This document shows positions 1 through 10,439 of a stretch of DNA of 64,000 nt, piece after piece. Numbering within the stretch: position 1 is the stretch's first letter; the number at the start of each line of letters is the position of its first letter. The notes below the pieces were generated by a model that had not been told where the DNA came from, did no database searches, and was given only the letters and a program-made list of their open reading frames with translations. The stretch is from Cololabis saira (taxonomy: Eukaryota; Chordata; Actinopteri; Beloniformes; Belonidae). The DNA lies in assembly GCF_033807715.1 (NCBI RefSeq), contig NC_084591.1:43860868-43924867 (forward strand), given 5' to 3'. Both the position numbers and the translations under genes were made by a program.

Positions 1-515
1 ATCATTGTCATCATCTGTCATAATTAAATACAATTAAATGGGGATTTACAAATACAAAATAAATTGCTTTGCACTTTTGCAAGTAAACACAAAAAGTTAA
101 TCTTATGTCATATGTTTATTTCATCTTAAGTTTTGAGCCGCGATGTTCATTCATAACTTAAACGGCGTGCTCCGCCACACCCACAAACACACACATTCCC
201 AGGTGCCGACAGCGCGACAGCGCAGCGGCGCATCATCAGCACAGCAACCATGTCACACACAAGTGATCGCAGCCGCGAGATGCGGATCCAGCACAGCAAG
301 TATAAACAAAACCCGTCACATTAATAAACGGAGCTCTTACCAGTACCGCATCACTCTCCCGACAATTTTACGTCACTGCACGGATCGCTTCCGCTTATGG
401 CGTAACCGGCGGCACACAGCTGATTAATAATGACATCACACCCGGACACGTGGACCACCCACCTTACACCCCGCTCCTCCCACTGTGATTTATTGGAAGT
501 GATTTATAACTTAAC

Positions 516-546
<31 letters not shown>

Positions 547-1966
547 TTCATCATCATCATCATCTTCATCATGATCATCTTCATCATGATCATCTTCATC
601 ATCATCATGATCATCTTCATCTTCATCATGATCATCATCATGATCATCTTCATGATCATCTTCATCATGATCATCTTCATCTTCATCATCATCATGATCA
701 TCTTCATCTTCATCATGATCATCATCATCATCATCATGATCATCTTCATGATCATCTTCATCATCATCATCATCATGATCATCTTCATCATCATCATGAT
801 CATCTTCATCTTCATGATCATCTTCATCATCATCATGATCATCTTCATCATCATCATGATCGTCTTCATCTTCATCATCATGATCATCTTCATCTTCATC
901 ATCATCATGATCATCTTCATCTTCATCATCATCTTCATCTTCATCATCATCATCATGATCATCTTCATCTTCATCTTCATCTACATCCTCATCATCATGA
1001 TCATCTTCATCATCATCATCATGATCATCTTCATCTTCATCATCATCATGATCATGATCATCTTCATCTTCATGATCATCTTCATCTTCATCATCATCCT
1101 CATGATCATCTTCATCATCATCATCTTCATCTTCATCATCATCATCATGATCATCTTCATCATCATCAATATCATGATCATCTTCATCTTCATCATCATG
1201 ATCATCTTCATCTTCATCATCATCATGATCATCATCATCTTCATCATCATCATTATGATCATCATCATGATCATCTTCATCTTCATCATCATCATCATGA
1301 TCATCTTCATCATCATCATCTTCATCTTCATCATCATCATGATCATCTTCATCATCATCATGATCATCTTCATCATCATCATGTGACCTTCGGAAGTGTC
1401 AAAGGTCACCGTGTCTGTTGCTTTTCGGCCTGAAAACACTATTTCGTGTTTTTTGCATAGTTCATTAACGCTTTGAGCTACGAGACTGAAATTCTAGACT
1501 CTGTATCAGGAGGTGACTCTCATCCCCTGTGCCGAGGTCCAGACCCGTGCGACCTTCGGAAGTGCCAAAGGTCACCGTGTGTGGTGCCTTTTTCGGGCCT
1601 TTGAAATGTTTTTTGAATAATTCACTAACGCTTTGAGCTGGGAGACTGATTTTTGACTATGTTGCAATGCAGAAGGCCCTTTGCTAGGATCTTTTTGTCC
1701 CGTGGCTGTACGACTTCCACAGAGCTAGTTGGCATTGCAGAGGGTTCACAGAGTTGAGACTTGGCAAGCCCAATCTAAGCCCCATATGGAGGCCACAGGT
1801 CGAGTTTTACTTGGTTTGGTCAAATATTGTGGCAACGTTGTCCGTTCGAATGTTGGAAAAGGTGACGTTTCAAAGCCCCGCCCATCGAAAAGTACAGGTC
1901 TGATCTGCACCAAACTAACGTCTGTCTGATCAGGGGATGCCCCCAAACAACATATACAAAATTCAG
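1..1966. repeat. Left arm of a giant inverted repeat (foldback/palindrome)
   Basis: The sequence from base 1 is the reverse complement of the sequence ending at about 4261, and the match runs inward to about 1966. Unique-looking parts (1-500 and 1390-1966) are nearly identical to the other arm with scattered substitutions, for example C at 321 where the opposite arm implies T. The arm probably continues to the left of the window. Identity this high over 2 kb suggests a foldback-type DNA element or a recent inverted duplication. No coding motif is recognised; the long ORFs in it are products of the trinucleotide tract. Confidence 0.9.
519..1381. repeat. ATC/GAT trinucleotide tract with TGATCA interruptions
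   Basis: About 860 bp consist almost only of ATC, TTC and ATG triplets with regularly placed palindromic ATGATCAT blocks. The mirror tract lies in the other arm at 2875-3744. The ORFs here translate to runs of I/F/M or M/K and show no sign of a real protein. Confidence 0.95.
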
Positions 1967-2120
1967 ATTTCTATGACTTCTGCAACAGTGTTTCCTCTAA
2001 AACGTTCTGGCTGGTTAGGAGGGTGTAGAAACCTCTAGCTCTGAGAGCCTCCTGACTAATGGAACAGGGCCTATTTTGTGTCTTTTTTTGCATAGTTCAC
2101 TAACGCCTTTAGCTAGGAGT
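1967..2120. other. Spacer (loop) of the giant inverted repeat
   Basis: These 154 bp lie between the arms and are not part of the inverted match. The segment itself contains a degenerate copy of the arm motif around 2085-2120 (GCATAGTTCACTAACGC), so the loop is related to the arm repeats. Confidence 0.8.
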
Positions 2121-3694
2121 CTGAATTTTGTATATGTTGTTTGGGGGCATCCCCTGATCAGACAGACGTTAGTTTGGTGCAGATCAGACCTGTACTTTTC
2201 GATGGGCGGGGCTTTGAAACGTCACCTTTTCCAACATTCGAACGGACAACGTTGCCACAATATTTGACCAAACCAAGTAAAACTCGACCTGTGGCCTCCA
2301 TATGGGGCTTAGATTGGGCTTGCCAAGTCTCAACTCTGTGAACCCTCTGCAATGCCAACTAGCTCTGTGGAAGTCGTACAGCCACGGGACAAAAAGATCC
2401 TAGCAAAGGGCCTTCTGCATTGCAACATAGTCAAAAATCAGTCTCCCAGCTCAAAGCGTTAGTGAATTATTCAAAAAACATTTCAAAGGCCCGAAAAAGG
2501 CACCACACACGGTGACCTTTGGCACTTCCGAAGGTCGCACGGGTCTGGACCTCGGCACAGGGGATGAGAGTCACCTCCTGATACAGAGTCTAGAATTTCA
2601 GTCTCGTAGCTCAAAGCGTTAGTGAACTATGCAAAAAAAGACACGAAATAGTGTTTTCAGGCCGAAAAGCAACAGACACGGTGACCTTTGACACTTCCGA
2701 AGGTCACACAGATCTGAAAATCCGGACAGTGGATGAAAGTCACCTCCTGATACATAATCTAGAATTTTAGTGTCTTAGCTCAAAGCGTTAGGGAACTATG
2801 CAAAAAAAGACACGAAATAGTCTTTTCAGGCCGAAAAGCAACAGACGCGGTGACCTTTGACACTTCCGAAGATCACATGATGATGATGAAGATGATGATG
2901 ATGAAGATGATCATGATGATGATGAAGATGAAGATGATGATGATGAAGATGATCATGATGATGATGATGAAGATGAAGATGATCATGATGATGATCATAA
3001 TGATGATGATGAAGATGATGATGATCATGATGATGATGAAGATGAAGATGATCATGATGATGAAGATGAAGATGATCATGATATTGATGATGATGAAGAT
3101 GATGATGATGATGATGATGATGAAGATGAAGATGATGATGATGAAGATGATCATGATGATGATGATGATGAAGATGAAGATGATCATGAAGATGAAGATG
3201 ATCATGATTATGATGATGATGAAGATGAAGATGAAGATGATCATGATGATGATGATGAAGATGATCATGATGATGATGATGTAGATGAAGATGAAGATGA
3301 AGATGAAGATGATGATGATGATGATGAAGATGAAGATGATGATGAAGATGAAGATGATCATGATGATGATGAAGATGAAGATGATCATGATGATGAAGAT
3401 GAAGACGATCATGATGATGATGAAGATGATCATGATGATGATGAAGATGATCATGAAGATGAAGATGATCATGATGATGATGAAGATGATCATGATGATG
3501 ATGATGAAGATGATCATGAAGATGATCATGATGATGATGATGATGATCATGATGAAGATGATCATGATGATGATGAAGATGAAGATGATCATGATGAAGA
3601 TGATCATGAAGATGATCATGATGATGATCATGATGAAGATGAAGATGATCATGATGATGATGAAGATGATCATGATGAAGATGATCATGATGAA

Positions 3695-3746
<52 letters not shown>

Positions 3747-4261
3747 GTTAAGTTATAAATCACTTCCAATAAATCACAGTGGGAGGAGCGGGGTGTAAGG
3801 TGGGTGGTCCACGTGTCCGGGTGTGATGTCATTATTAATCAGCTGTGTGCCGCCGGTTACGCCATAAGCGGAAGCGATCCGTGCAGTGACGTAAAATTGT
3901 CGGGAGAGTGATGCGGTACTGGTAAGAGCTCCGTTTATTAATGTGACAGGTTTTGTTTATACTTGCTGTGCTGGATCCGCATCTCGCGGCTGCGATCACT
4001 TGTGTGTGACATGGTTGCTGTGCTGATGATGCGCCGCTGCGCTGTCGCGCTGTCGGCACCTGGGAATGTGTGTGTTTGTGGGTGTGGCGGAGCACGCCGT
4101 TTAAGTTATGAATGAACATCGCGGCTCAAAACTTAAGATGAAATAAACATATGACATAAGATTAACTTTTTGTGTTTACTTGCAAAAGTGCAAAGCAATT
4201 TATTTTGTATTTGTAAATCCCCATTTAATTGTATTTAATTATGACAGATGATGACAATGAT
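2121..4261. repeat. Right arm of the giant inverted repeat
   Basis: This is the reverse complement of 1-1966. It is about 175 bp longer, mainly because of one additional unit at about 2700-2870 that repeats the neighbouring block containing GGTGACCTTTGACACTTCCG. The arm ends near 4261, where a short GATGATGACGATGG tail leads into non-repeated sequence. Nothing is recognised between 4262 and 4473. Confidence 0.9.
2875..3744. repeat. GAT/GAA trinucleotide tract (mirror of 519-1381)
   Basis: Same triplet composition as the tract in the left arm, on the other strand, with slightly different repeat numbers. In the GAT/GAA/CAT frame it would read as Asp/Glu/His, but no start codon or gene context supports coding. 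Confidence 0.95.
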
Positions 4262-4473
4262 GATGACGATGGTTATTGCTTTTGTTGTTATTGATTATAT
4301 GATTATGTTTGAGGCAATTAACTACGTTGTACTTGGATTTCATTTCTTTTTCACAGGTTTATAACCTGCTACAACCCAAATGTACGTCTTGTTGCCACAG
4401 AAGCAGTACATTAATTTCAAGAAAATAAAAACAAAGAAAAGAGAAAAGCTTAGTTATTCCTCGTCCACTCTCC

Positions 4474-5001
4474 CTACACCCTGTCCGGGGGGATTTGAAA
4501 AAACCGGAACAATGATGATGATGATGAGTCGGCCAGGAACTGCGCGGCTCTGTCGGACACACGCACCGGGTCCGGGGGCGCGCTCTCCGGGGCACAGCCG
4601 TCCCCGACGCAGGACCTTCCCCGGGGCTTGGCTCCGATCCTCAGCGGCAGCCTGCACTCTATCCCCCGGCAGTCCCGGGTGTCGTTTCCGGGCTGGATGG
4701 GGATGGGGATGGGGATGCGTCTCCCCGAGCTGGAGCAGTGCGCGCCGGCGCATCCTCCAGCGCCGGCAGCGCAATCCGCGGCTGCGCGTCCTGCTGCTGC
4801 GCCCCGGCGGGGTGCGCCCATCTCCCCTGGGTGCTGCCCCGGGGTGCTGCCCATGGTGCTCGGGGGTCTGGAGGCTCTGCTGCCCGGGCTCGGGTCTCCG
4901 GAGCCCCCGCCGAAGCAGCGCGTCCCCCGGCACGTCTCCGCCGCAGCCCAGGAGAGCAGCAGCGACAGTACCGGTGTCAGTAAAACCATTTTACGTCTCA
5001 T
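4474..5001 (-). CDS. Probable first coding exon of an unrecognised secreted protein with CX4C motifs
   Basis: A GC-rich open frame starts at 5001 (the second Met, four codons in, is also possible) with a clear signal peptide: basic start, then LLTPVLSLLLSWAAA, then a cleavage-like AETC. The mature part carries four Cys-X4-Cys pairs (CRGTRC, CAGAHC, CRGIEC, CVGDGC) in Pro/Gly/Arg-rich sequence and one possible N-glycosylation site (NDT). A good splice donor (GGTGCGTGT) lies after the codons for PPDP at about 4572, so the last part of the open frame, including the Ser run, is probably intron. Later exons would lie leftwards, beyond or within the inverted repeat. I do not recognise the family. 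The base composition contrasts sharply with the AT-rich surroundings, as expected for a CpG-rich 5' exon. Confidence 0.45.
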   Translation of the reverse strand: MRRKMVLLTPVLSLLLSWAAAETCRGTRCFGGGSGDPSPGSRASRPPSTMGSTPGQHPGEMGAPRRGAAAGRAAADCAAGAGGCAGAHCSSSGRRIPIPIPIQPGNDTRDCRGIECRLPLRIGAKPRGRSCVGDGCAPESAPPDPVRVSDRAAQFLADSSSSSLFRFFQIPPDRV

Positions 5002-5102
5002 ATGTTGACCTGCAGATTAGGAAAAAACAGATTTATAGCTCCGAATGGAAACCACAAAGACATCCTTGCAACATTTTGCCGCTGCATCCTTTAGAATAAA
5101 GC

Positions 5103-5186
5103 CTGAATTATGGTCCGCGTTAAATCGACGCAAAGCGTACCCTACGCCAAGGCTCTGCGTTGGTGTAACGCGGAACCATAAATCAG
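5103..5186. mobile_element. Short foldback MITE-like repeat
   Basis: CTGAATTATGGTCCGCGTTA on the left pairs with an inverted copy ending ...TAACGCGGAACCATAAATCAG on the right. The pair makes an 84-bp hairpin with arms of about 20 bp or more. This looks like a small non-autonomous DNA element; the superfamily is not assigned. Confidence 0.6.
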
Positions 5187-6321
5187 CCTGGAAGTTACAC
5201 GTGTCATTTGTTGATGTTTTTTCCAGGATTCTGATTGGCTGTCATGATGCTCTCAGCGTAAAACAACTCTTTATTTCTCAGAATGAAGGGAAGAACATGA
5301 ACATTGATGTGCAGGAAATTAACCCACTAATGTTGTGTTTCTGCCTTAAGAAATGTTACAGATATCATTGTGAAAATAGCCGTAACGTCAAAACGGACAG
5401 TAATTAGAATACTTCCGTGTGTCCGATCCTCCGTTATCCAATGGGGGACTGATGCGCCCAGCGGCTGGAAACGACGCGGCCGGTCCTCACTTATCCAATG
5501 GGATTGATGCTGTGAGCGGCTTGAAGCGACGCCGCCGGGTTACATTAGAATCTGTTGAGAGCCCGCTGCGTCGGTGCATGACGCTGAGGGTGACCTTGTG
5601 CGTCAGAAACTGACGCCTAAGGGCCCTGACCAAGCGTCGGTTTTTGACGCGCTGGGAGTGAGACTGTGTTGCTCCTGTAGGTTCACAAATACGCAAGATT
5701 ATATCACCTGTTAGGGACATTTGTTATGACTGCTCATATAACACTGCATTCATTGTGTTTTCAGTCACACCATTTTATACTAAGCACTCCTGGCCTGCAG
5801 CATACAAAATGAAGTTGGCATCACTGCTTCTTGAACCACACAGTACCAATTGCAGGTAACTGATATACACCACAAATATTACATATATTATTATTATTAT
5901 TATATACATATATATTTATTATATACAGGGTTCTTATAGCCTGTTCACAGAGCAGAATCTACAGTTATCAGTCTACTGCACGGGTTATGGTTATCTAGTG
6001 TGCTGGCCTAAACTTTTACCCGTTAATATTCTCTAAATCCTCTAATTTATACGGATTTATACGGAGAAAATACGCCAACATAATTAATTACTCGTGTCAA
6101 TTTAATTTCGATCCCCCACTGATATGAGAATGTAATTCTTTAAACGTTTTACCTCGAACACGTGTTGCTCCTACCAGCTCCTCCATTGAAATACATTGAG
6201 CAGCAGTTAGCTTGCGCTAACTTCCGGGAACTTTTGAGGGGCTCCATGCTCCGCCATTGCTGTGAAAAAACTGTACCATTGCAGTGAACGGAGTTGTCGC
6301 CACTCTCTCTCTCTAGTACTC
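5187..6321. other. Intergenic sequence without a recognised gene
   Basis: An imperfect tandem duplication of about 60 bp lies at 5420-5540; both units contain TATCCAATGGG and GGAAACGACGC or a similar motif. A stretch at 5600-5690 (CTTGTGCGTCAG) is related to 30355-30420. No gene is supported. The duplicated protamine segment begins near 6322. Confidence 0.6.
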
Positions 6322-6655
6322 TAAAAGCCCTGGCCTCTGAGCCAGAATAGAAACTGATGAAGATCATCATTCCACTGTTAGCACATGATTGGACGTTTTC
6401 ATCCTGCCATCATTGTCAGATGACTGTACACATCAATGATCAATACATGACTGTGACATCACTGTTGTCTGCGGCGCTTTCCAGACTTATCAGGTGAAAT
6501 CACAGCTAAAAACCCTGTAAGATGTGTTTTATTACAGTCATCATTCTCTTATTCACTATTTTGTAATTTAAAGTAATTAAAAGTCTGCTTTCTTTCTTTC
6601 TATGACATCATCACTGTTATGAAGTAAAAACTAAACCAAAAACCCCAAATAATAT

Positions 6656-6760
6656 GGTCATCAATTCCATTGAAGAAGATATGATGTCATCAAGTTATGA
6701 TGTCATTAATTCCATTGAAGAATATATGATGTCATCAATTCCATTAACATTCCATTCCAT
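6656..6760 (+). promoter_or_regulatory. CRE-like repeat array upstream of protamine copy 1 (3 TGATGTCA sites)
   Basis: TGATGTCA occurs at 6682, 6698 and 6727, within a shortened 45-bp repeat that alternates two site contexts (ATATGATGTCATCAAG and TTATGATGTCATTAAT). The motif differs from a consensus CRE (TGACGTCA) by one base. CREM-type activators binding CRE-like sites are the known drivers of protamine genes in mammalian spermatids; applying that here is inference. Confidence 0.6.
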
Positions 6761-6781
6761 CAACAAGCTTGTAACAGAGTT

Positions 6782-6789
6782 TATAAATA
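6782..6789 (+). promoter_or_regulatory. TATA box of protamine copy 1
   Basis: TATAAATA ends 39 bp before the ATG at 6828. The position is identical in all seven copies, apart from a 3-bp deletion in copies 3 and 5. Confidence 0.75.
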
Positions 6790-6827
6790 GAACTCCTTCT
6801 TACTAGTTCTCATCACATCTTTTGACA

Positions 6828-6935
6828 ATGCCACGCAGACGCAGACAGAGCTCTCGCCCCGTCCGCAGGCGCCGGAGAGTCCGTAGGACCCGCGTCGCCC
6901 GCAGACACAGGAGAGTTGTCCGACGCAGACGCTGA
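6828..6935 (+). CDS. Protamine, copy 1
   Basis: This 35-codon intronless gene encodes a sperm nuclear protamine that would replace histones and compact DNA in spermatids. The product begins MPRRRRQSSRPV and ends RRVVRRRR. It has 21 Arg residues in clusters of two to five, no Lys and no Cys, and a QSSR/RTR region with the usual Ser phosphorylation sites. Length and layout match fish protamines of the thynnin/salmine type (32-34 residues after Met removal). This copy alone has His at residue 27 (CAC, where the others have CGC), a CpG-type change in an otherwise invariant Arg block. A TATA box and CRE-like sites lie upstream; AATAAA lies at 6998-7003 downstream. Nearby tRNA and transposon remnants are duplicated with it. 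Confidence 0.92.
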   Translation: MPRRRRQSSRPVRRRRRVRRTRVARRHRRVVRRRR

Positions 6936-6997
6936 AGGTCAACAGATGATGGAGGGAATCCTGAATGAATGATTTAAAAAAGGAAAAAATACATAAA

Positions 6998-7003
6998 AAT
7001 AAA
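6998..7003 (+). terminator. Poly(A) signal of protamine copy 1
   Basis: AATAAA lies 63 bp after the stop codon, in an A-rich 3' flank conserved in the other copies (AATAAA also follows copy 6 near 52273). Confidence 0.55.
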
Positions 7004-7246
7004 GAATGAAAAAAAAATAACGTAAAAAAAACAAACCCAAACCCTGAACTCAGTCGGTTACAAACCTTGTATGTCAATGTTTTACATCAAACGTTTACTG
7101 ACTGAAATGGGCTTGACCAGTAAACCTGCCTGGCCTTGCCTTGCTGGGAGCTCTACTTGGTCCCGGCCTCTCGGCTCTCTCTCTCGGAGAAATAAAGCAT
7201 TACATTTGAATTGATCTGGGCCCCTCTGGTAGCCAATGAAACTAAT

Positions 7247-7519
7247 TTAACAAAAATTGATCAAGAGCTCCTGTACTGCTGCATCCAGTGTGACTCCTGT
7301 CATATAGCATAGAAGCTGAATGCAGCTTCTCTGTGTCTGGTTCTGACTCTGAATTGGATCCAATGACCTGAGGGGTCTGGAAGGTTCATACTTGGTCAGG
7401 GGGTCACTGATGTATTTTGGTCCCAAACCATTCAGAGCTTTATAGACCAGCATCAGAACTTTAAAAGTCTGTCCTCTGACAGATATGCAGCCAGAGTAAA
7501 GAGGTCGACTGATTTCCAC
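7247..7519 (-). pseudogene. LINE ORF2 C-terminal fragment
   Basis: The translation contains KVLMLVYKALNGLGPKYISD followed by a YEPSRPLRS motif, a signature I know from the region after the reverse transcriptase in many fish LINE polyproteins. Only 90 codons remain, with no catalytic domain. The same fragment lies at 52520-52792. Confidence 0.65.
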
Positions 7520-8553
7520 TTTTGGTTCCAGTCAGCTTCCCATGCAACATGGCTGTGTCACGTACGAAGAAAAATGGGTTTCAGAACCACTTTTCAGAAA
7601 CCAATGGGTCACAAGACTTAATGCTTTGTCTATTGCTTATTTTTACGAGCTATAATTCATACTGAACCATACTCAGTATGAAAGGAGTGTATATCAGCCT
7701 TTAATCAGACATACTATGGGAGAGGAAAACCATCTTTATATGTAAATGACTTAATATTCAACATCGTGGTTTAGCTGACATGGACTGCTGCTTGTTTATG
7801 TGGCGCTTTAGCGCCACCTTGTGGTCTCTTTGAACCATGCACAGAAACTTCTGCTTCCTCATGTGTTATGGCATTTCCAAAAGCAGTACCATTGTCTTAG
7901 AGAAAGCTGGTTATGAAAGCGTTTAACATGTGCTTGTACGTTGTGTCTTTGTATTAGCAACACAACAGTCATATTTTGTACATGTTTGTACTCTGCACAC
8001 ACTTCTCTGGTTTTGAGAGAGGACAAGGAGCTCTGGGATGACGTACAGGTGAAAATTGCTCTACAGGAACTGTGGACACAGAGTGGCAGCAAAGTGCCCC
8101 GTCACATTTACAGCATGAACTGCTTCAGCGGGAGGAAATGCCCAGCGCCTTGGCCACCTTCCACATATAGACTATGAGCAGGTAAAGATCAGACACTTGG
8201 GCATATCTAACAACCCTGTGTTGAACCAGAGACGCAGGAGGCCAGAGTGTCTGCAGGATCTGGGGAATACCCAACAAAATTACTGTTAAAAAACATGGTG
8301 ACATGTTTTGAAAACGGCTGGCATGACGAGTAAAAAATCTCTCTGTTTCTTTTTTTCCTGTAAAGTTGGACATTTTAAAGTGTAGGTAAATGGAGAATGA
8401 CTGGCTTTTGGTCAGTTGTGGAACTGCAACGAAATTCATTTCTGCATAAGTCCCAATGTGAGAAAGAGATGGTCGACCTTCCTGTCCTGAGCACCAAGAA
8501 GAGGACTAGAGTGGTTTTCCAAGATCCAAATAATATTATTGCAAAGTCATACA
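7520..8553. other. Duplicated non-coding stretch
   Basis: It matches 52793-53824 closely. It holds a small palindrome, GGCGCTTTAGCGCC, at about 7802 and a weak open frame (7941-8177) that is kept in the duplicate but has no recognisable motif. No gene is called. Confidence 0.5.
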
Positions 8554-8626
8554 TGTTTCCACCCAGTTTGGAACAGGGGACCTTTCGCGTGTTAAGCGAA
8601 CGTGATAACCACTACACTACGGAAAC
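8554..8626 (-). pseudogene. tRNA-Val (AAC), decayed copy
   Basis: On the minus strand this 73-nt sequence folds as tRNA-Val with anticodon AAC. The T loop reads TTCCAAA where TTCGAAA is expected, so the B box is damaged, and the anticodon stem-loop also differs from copy 53825-53897 (CTTAACA against CCTAACA). The gene is probably inactive. Confidence 0.75.
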
Positions 8627-8883
8627 TTGCATGCTTTGAAAATGGCGGGCGTAATGAAAAAAAATCCTATCTTCAAATCATTCATGTTAGAAATAAATGT
8701 ATGACTTCATATAAGTTGTCCTGTTGTGGTAACATTAAAAATCATCCATGGGTATTACCATGCTGGGTAGAAAATACAAAATGTACCTCAAGGGAATCCA
8801 ACTGATTACTTTAGAAAGACAGAACTGGATATGGTTAATAACTGAAGATTAGGCAGTCTCTTGCACATTCAAACATTACTCGT

Positions 8884-9341
8884 TGTATGGGGCAATGATA
8901 AGTTTTCTTTTGGTTTTGTAATTACAGTAGATATGGTTTATGTTGTAATTTGGATCTCAAATTTGCATATTTATTAGTAATCATTTTAGATTGATGCTAA
9001 TTGAATGTGTTTAGGTTAACCATAGAACTGGAATACACTGTTTGGTTTGTGTTTATTTAGTGACGCTGTACCTTTAAGAGCTGCTGCTGAGCTCTCCAGT
9101 CAGTTAAGAGTTTTTCAGCTACAGAGTCAGTACAGAGTTGAGTAGCAGTGGAGCGACACGGTTTCTTACCCGTAGCCTGTCGTAAACTGAATTGAATGTT
9201 CTTGTGGATTAGTGAGTTTGTAAATAAATTTATTTTTGTTTTTCATAACTTGGATTCCATTGGATTTTTTAAGAACAACAGAGTTTGGGACTCGGACCGG
9301 AGTAAACCATAGCCTACTGCTAACTAGAATCTGCCTGTACA
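8884..9341. mobile_element. Solo LTR inserted in a tRNA-Ser gene
   Basis: The 458-bp insert begins TGTATGGGGC and ends GCCTGTACA (TGTA/TACA ends). It is flanked by 5-bp near-identical target copies, CTCGT at 8879-8883 and CTCAT at 9342-9346. The empty site is present at 54151-54160, where CTCGT runs directly into TGTTGGCAGG. No coding sequence is present, so it fits a solo LTR; the retrotransposon family is not assigned. Confidence 0.75.
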
Positions 9342-9343
9342 CT

Positions 9344-9420
9344 CATTGTTGGCAGGATTCGAACCTGGGAATCCCCAATGGATTTCTAGTCCATCGCCTT
9401 AACCACTCAGCCACAACAAC
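9344..9420 (-). pseudogene. tRNA-Ser (AGA), broken copy
   Basis: Compared with the intact copy at 54155-54236, this one lacks 5 nt at the variable-arm/T-stem junction, so the T stem can no longer pair fully, and carries a change in the acceptor stem. The LTR insertion at 8884-9341 directly abuts its 3' end. Confidence 0.8.
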
Positions 9421-9428
9421 CTGTCAGC

Positions 9429-9486
9429 TGTGTGTGTGCGTGTGTGTGTGCGTGTGTGTGTGCGTGCGTGCGTGCGTGCGTGTGTG
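9429..9486. repeat. (TG/CG)n microsatellite
   Basis: Alternating TG with CG interruptions, next to the tRNA-Ser pseudogene. A shorter version lies at 54245-54278. Confidence 0.9.
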
Positions 9487-9722
9487 AATCTTCAGAACAA
9501 GACAATTTAGAGCCTTTATTTTAAAATGGTTGGTTTTACTTTATCAGTTTGAGACATATTTATATCCTCATTTTTTTTAAAGATTTTGATGCAATGCATT
9601 TTCATCAACAGTCAGTGCAGTATGTTCATAGATCATACATCCACTTCCTTGTTTGCAAAAAGCTCTGGATAGATTTCAGTTAATCTCTCACAGGAATGTC
9701 ATGTATGAGAGGAAGTCTTAAG

Positions 9723-9794
9723 TAGCAGAGGATGGTTTCCATCCATCTACCTCTGGGTTATGGGCCCAGCACGCTTCCGCTGCACCACTCTGCT
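9723..9794 (-). tRNA. Initiator tRNA-Met (CAT), copy A
   Basis: The 72-nt minus-strand sequence begins AGCAGAGTGG and has the initiator features: an A1 start, CCCATAACCC around the CAT anticodon, and an ATGGAAA T loop, where the normal initiator loop is ATCGAAA. The acceptor stem AGCAGAG/CTCTGCT pairs. The T-loop change also occurs in the duplicate at 54515-54586 and may weaken the B box, so function is uncertain. Confidence 0.7.
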
Positions 9795-10323
9795 GTTTAA
9801 CCAGGATGTGACTCCGCCACACAGTCCGTGACTTTGGGGGACGGCGTCACTCCTTTCAAACCTTCTGACAGTGTCAAAAATCCTACAACTCTGTCAACTA
9901 ACTAACCAGTTTAAATGACATCATGTGACCCAGCACAATTCTCTCAGATATGAATGAAGCAGATCTCTTCTAAGACTGATTTCTTTCTGATTATCTCTTA
10001 AAATTGATCAGATTTGTTTGGAACTGTGAAGGGAAACAACTGTTGGAAATGATCCTTCGTATTGATCAGTGACCATCATTAGCATCACTAGCTGAAAACG
10101 ACTGTATAAACATCATTCAAGAACATACTCATGATATTAGATACATTCATCACATATTTAAGGGTTCTTAGGGACATTTTAGGGAAACTCCAGCCCCTAA
10201 AGCAGGTCTAATGGTGTCCATGTTTCCATTTCCCCGTGTTGTTTTTTGAGGTGGAGCCTCGTGGATTGATACTTCAACATCATGTGGGTAAAACCTTGAT
10301 ACCTGGTTGTGTAGAAGACTGAC

Positions 10324-10383
10324 AGGTTCCACTGAGATTTGAACTCAGATTACTGGAGTCAAAGTCCAGAGTGCTAACCATTC
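10324..10383 (-). pseudogene. tRNA-Gln (TTG), 5'-truncated
   Basis: The minus strand gives GGTTAGCACTCTGGACTTTG followed by a good T arm and ...GGAACCT end, as in tRNA-Gln (TTG). The 5' acceptor strand and start of the D arm are missing, replaced by unrelated sequence at the border with the hAT fragment. The same truncation occurs at 55117-55176, so it predates the duplication. Confidence 0.7.
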
Positions 10384-10439
10384 AAAAGAGAGTGGGGAGT
10401 ATCGGTCTATAGCCTTGAAAAGAAATGCAAAGCTCAAGT

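Noticed and set aside
143..427. 94-codon ORF in the left arm and its copy at 3835-4119
   Set aside because: Part of the palindrome arm; kept only because the arms are recent copies, with no recognisable motif or splice context.
430..1439. Long ORFs (up to 319 codons) of I/F/M or M/K residues, and their mirror copies at 2850-3832
   Set aside because: Translation of the trinucleotide tract in the inverted repeat; no start context, domain or codon structure.
7941..8177. 78-codon ORF kept in the duplicate (53094-53450)
   Set aside because: No motif, and the extra length in the duplicate comes from single changes; conservation matches the surrounding non-coding sequence.
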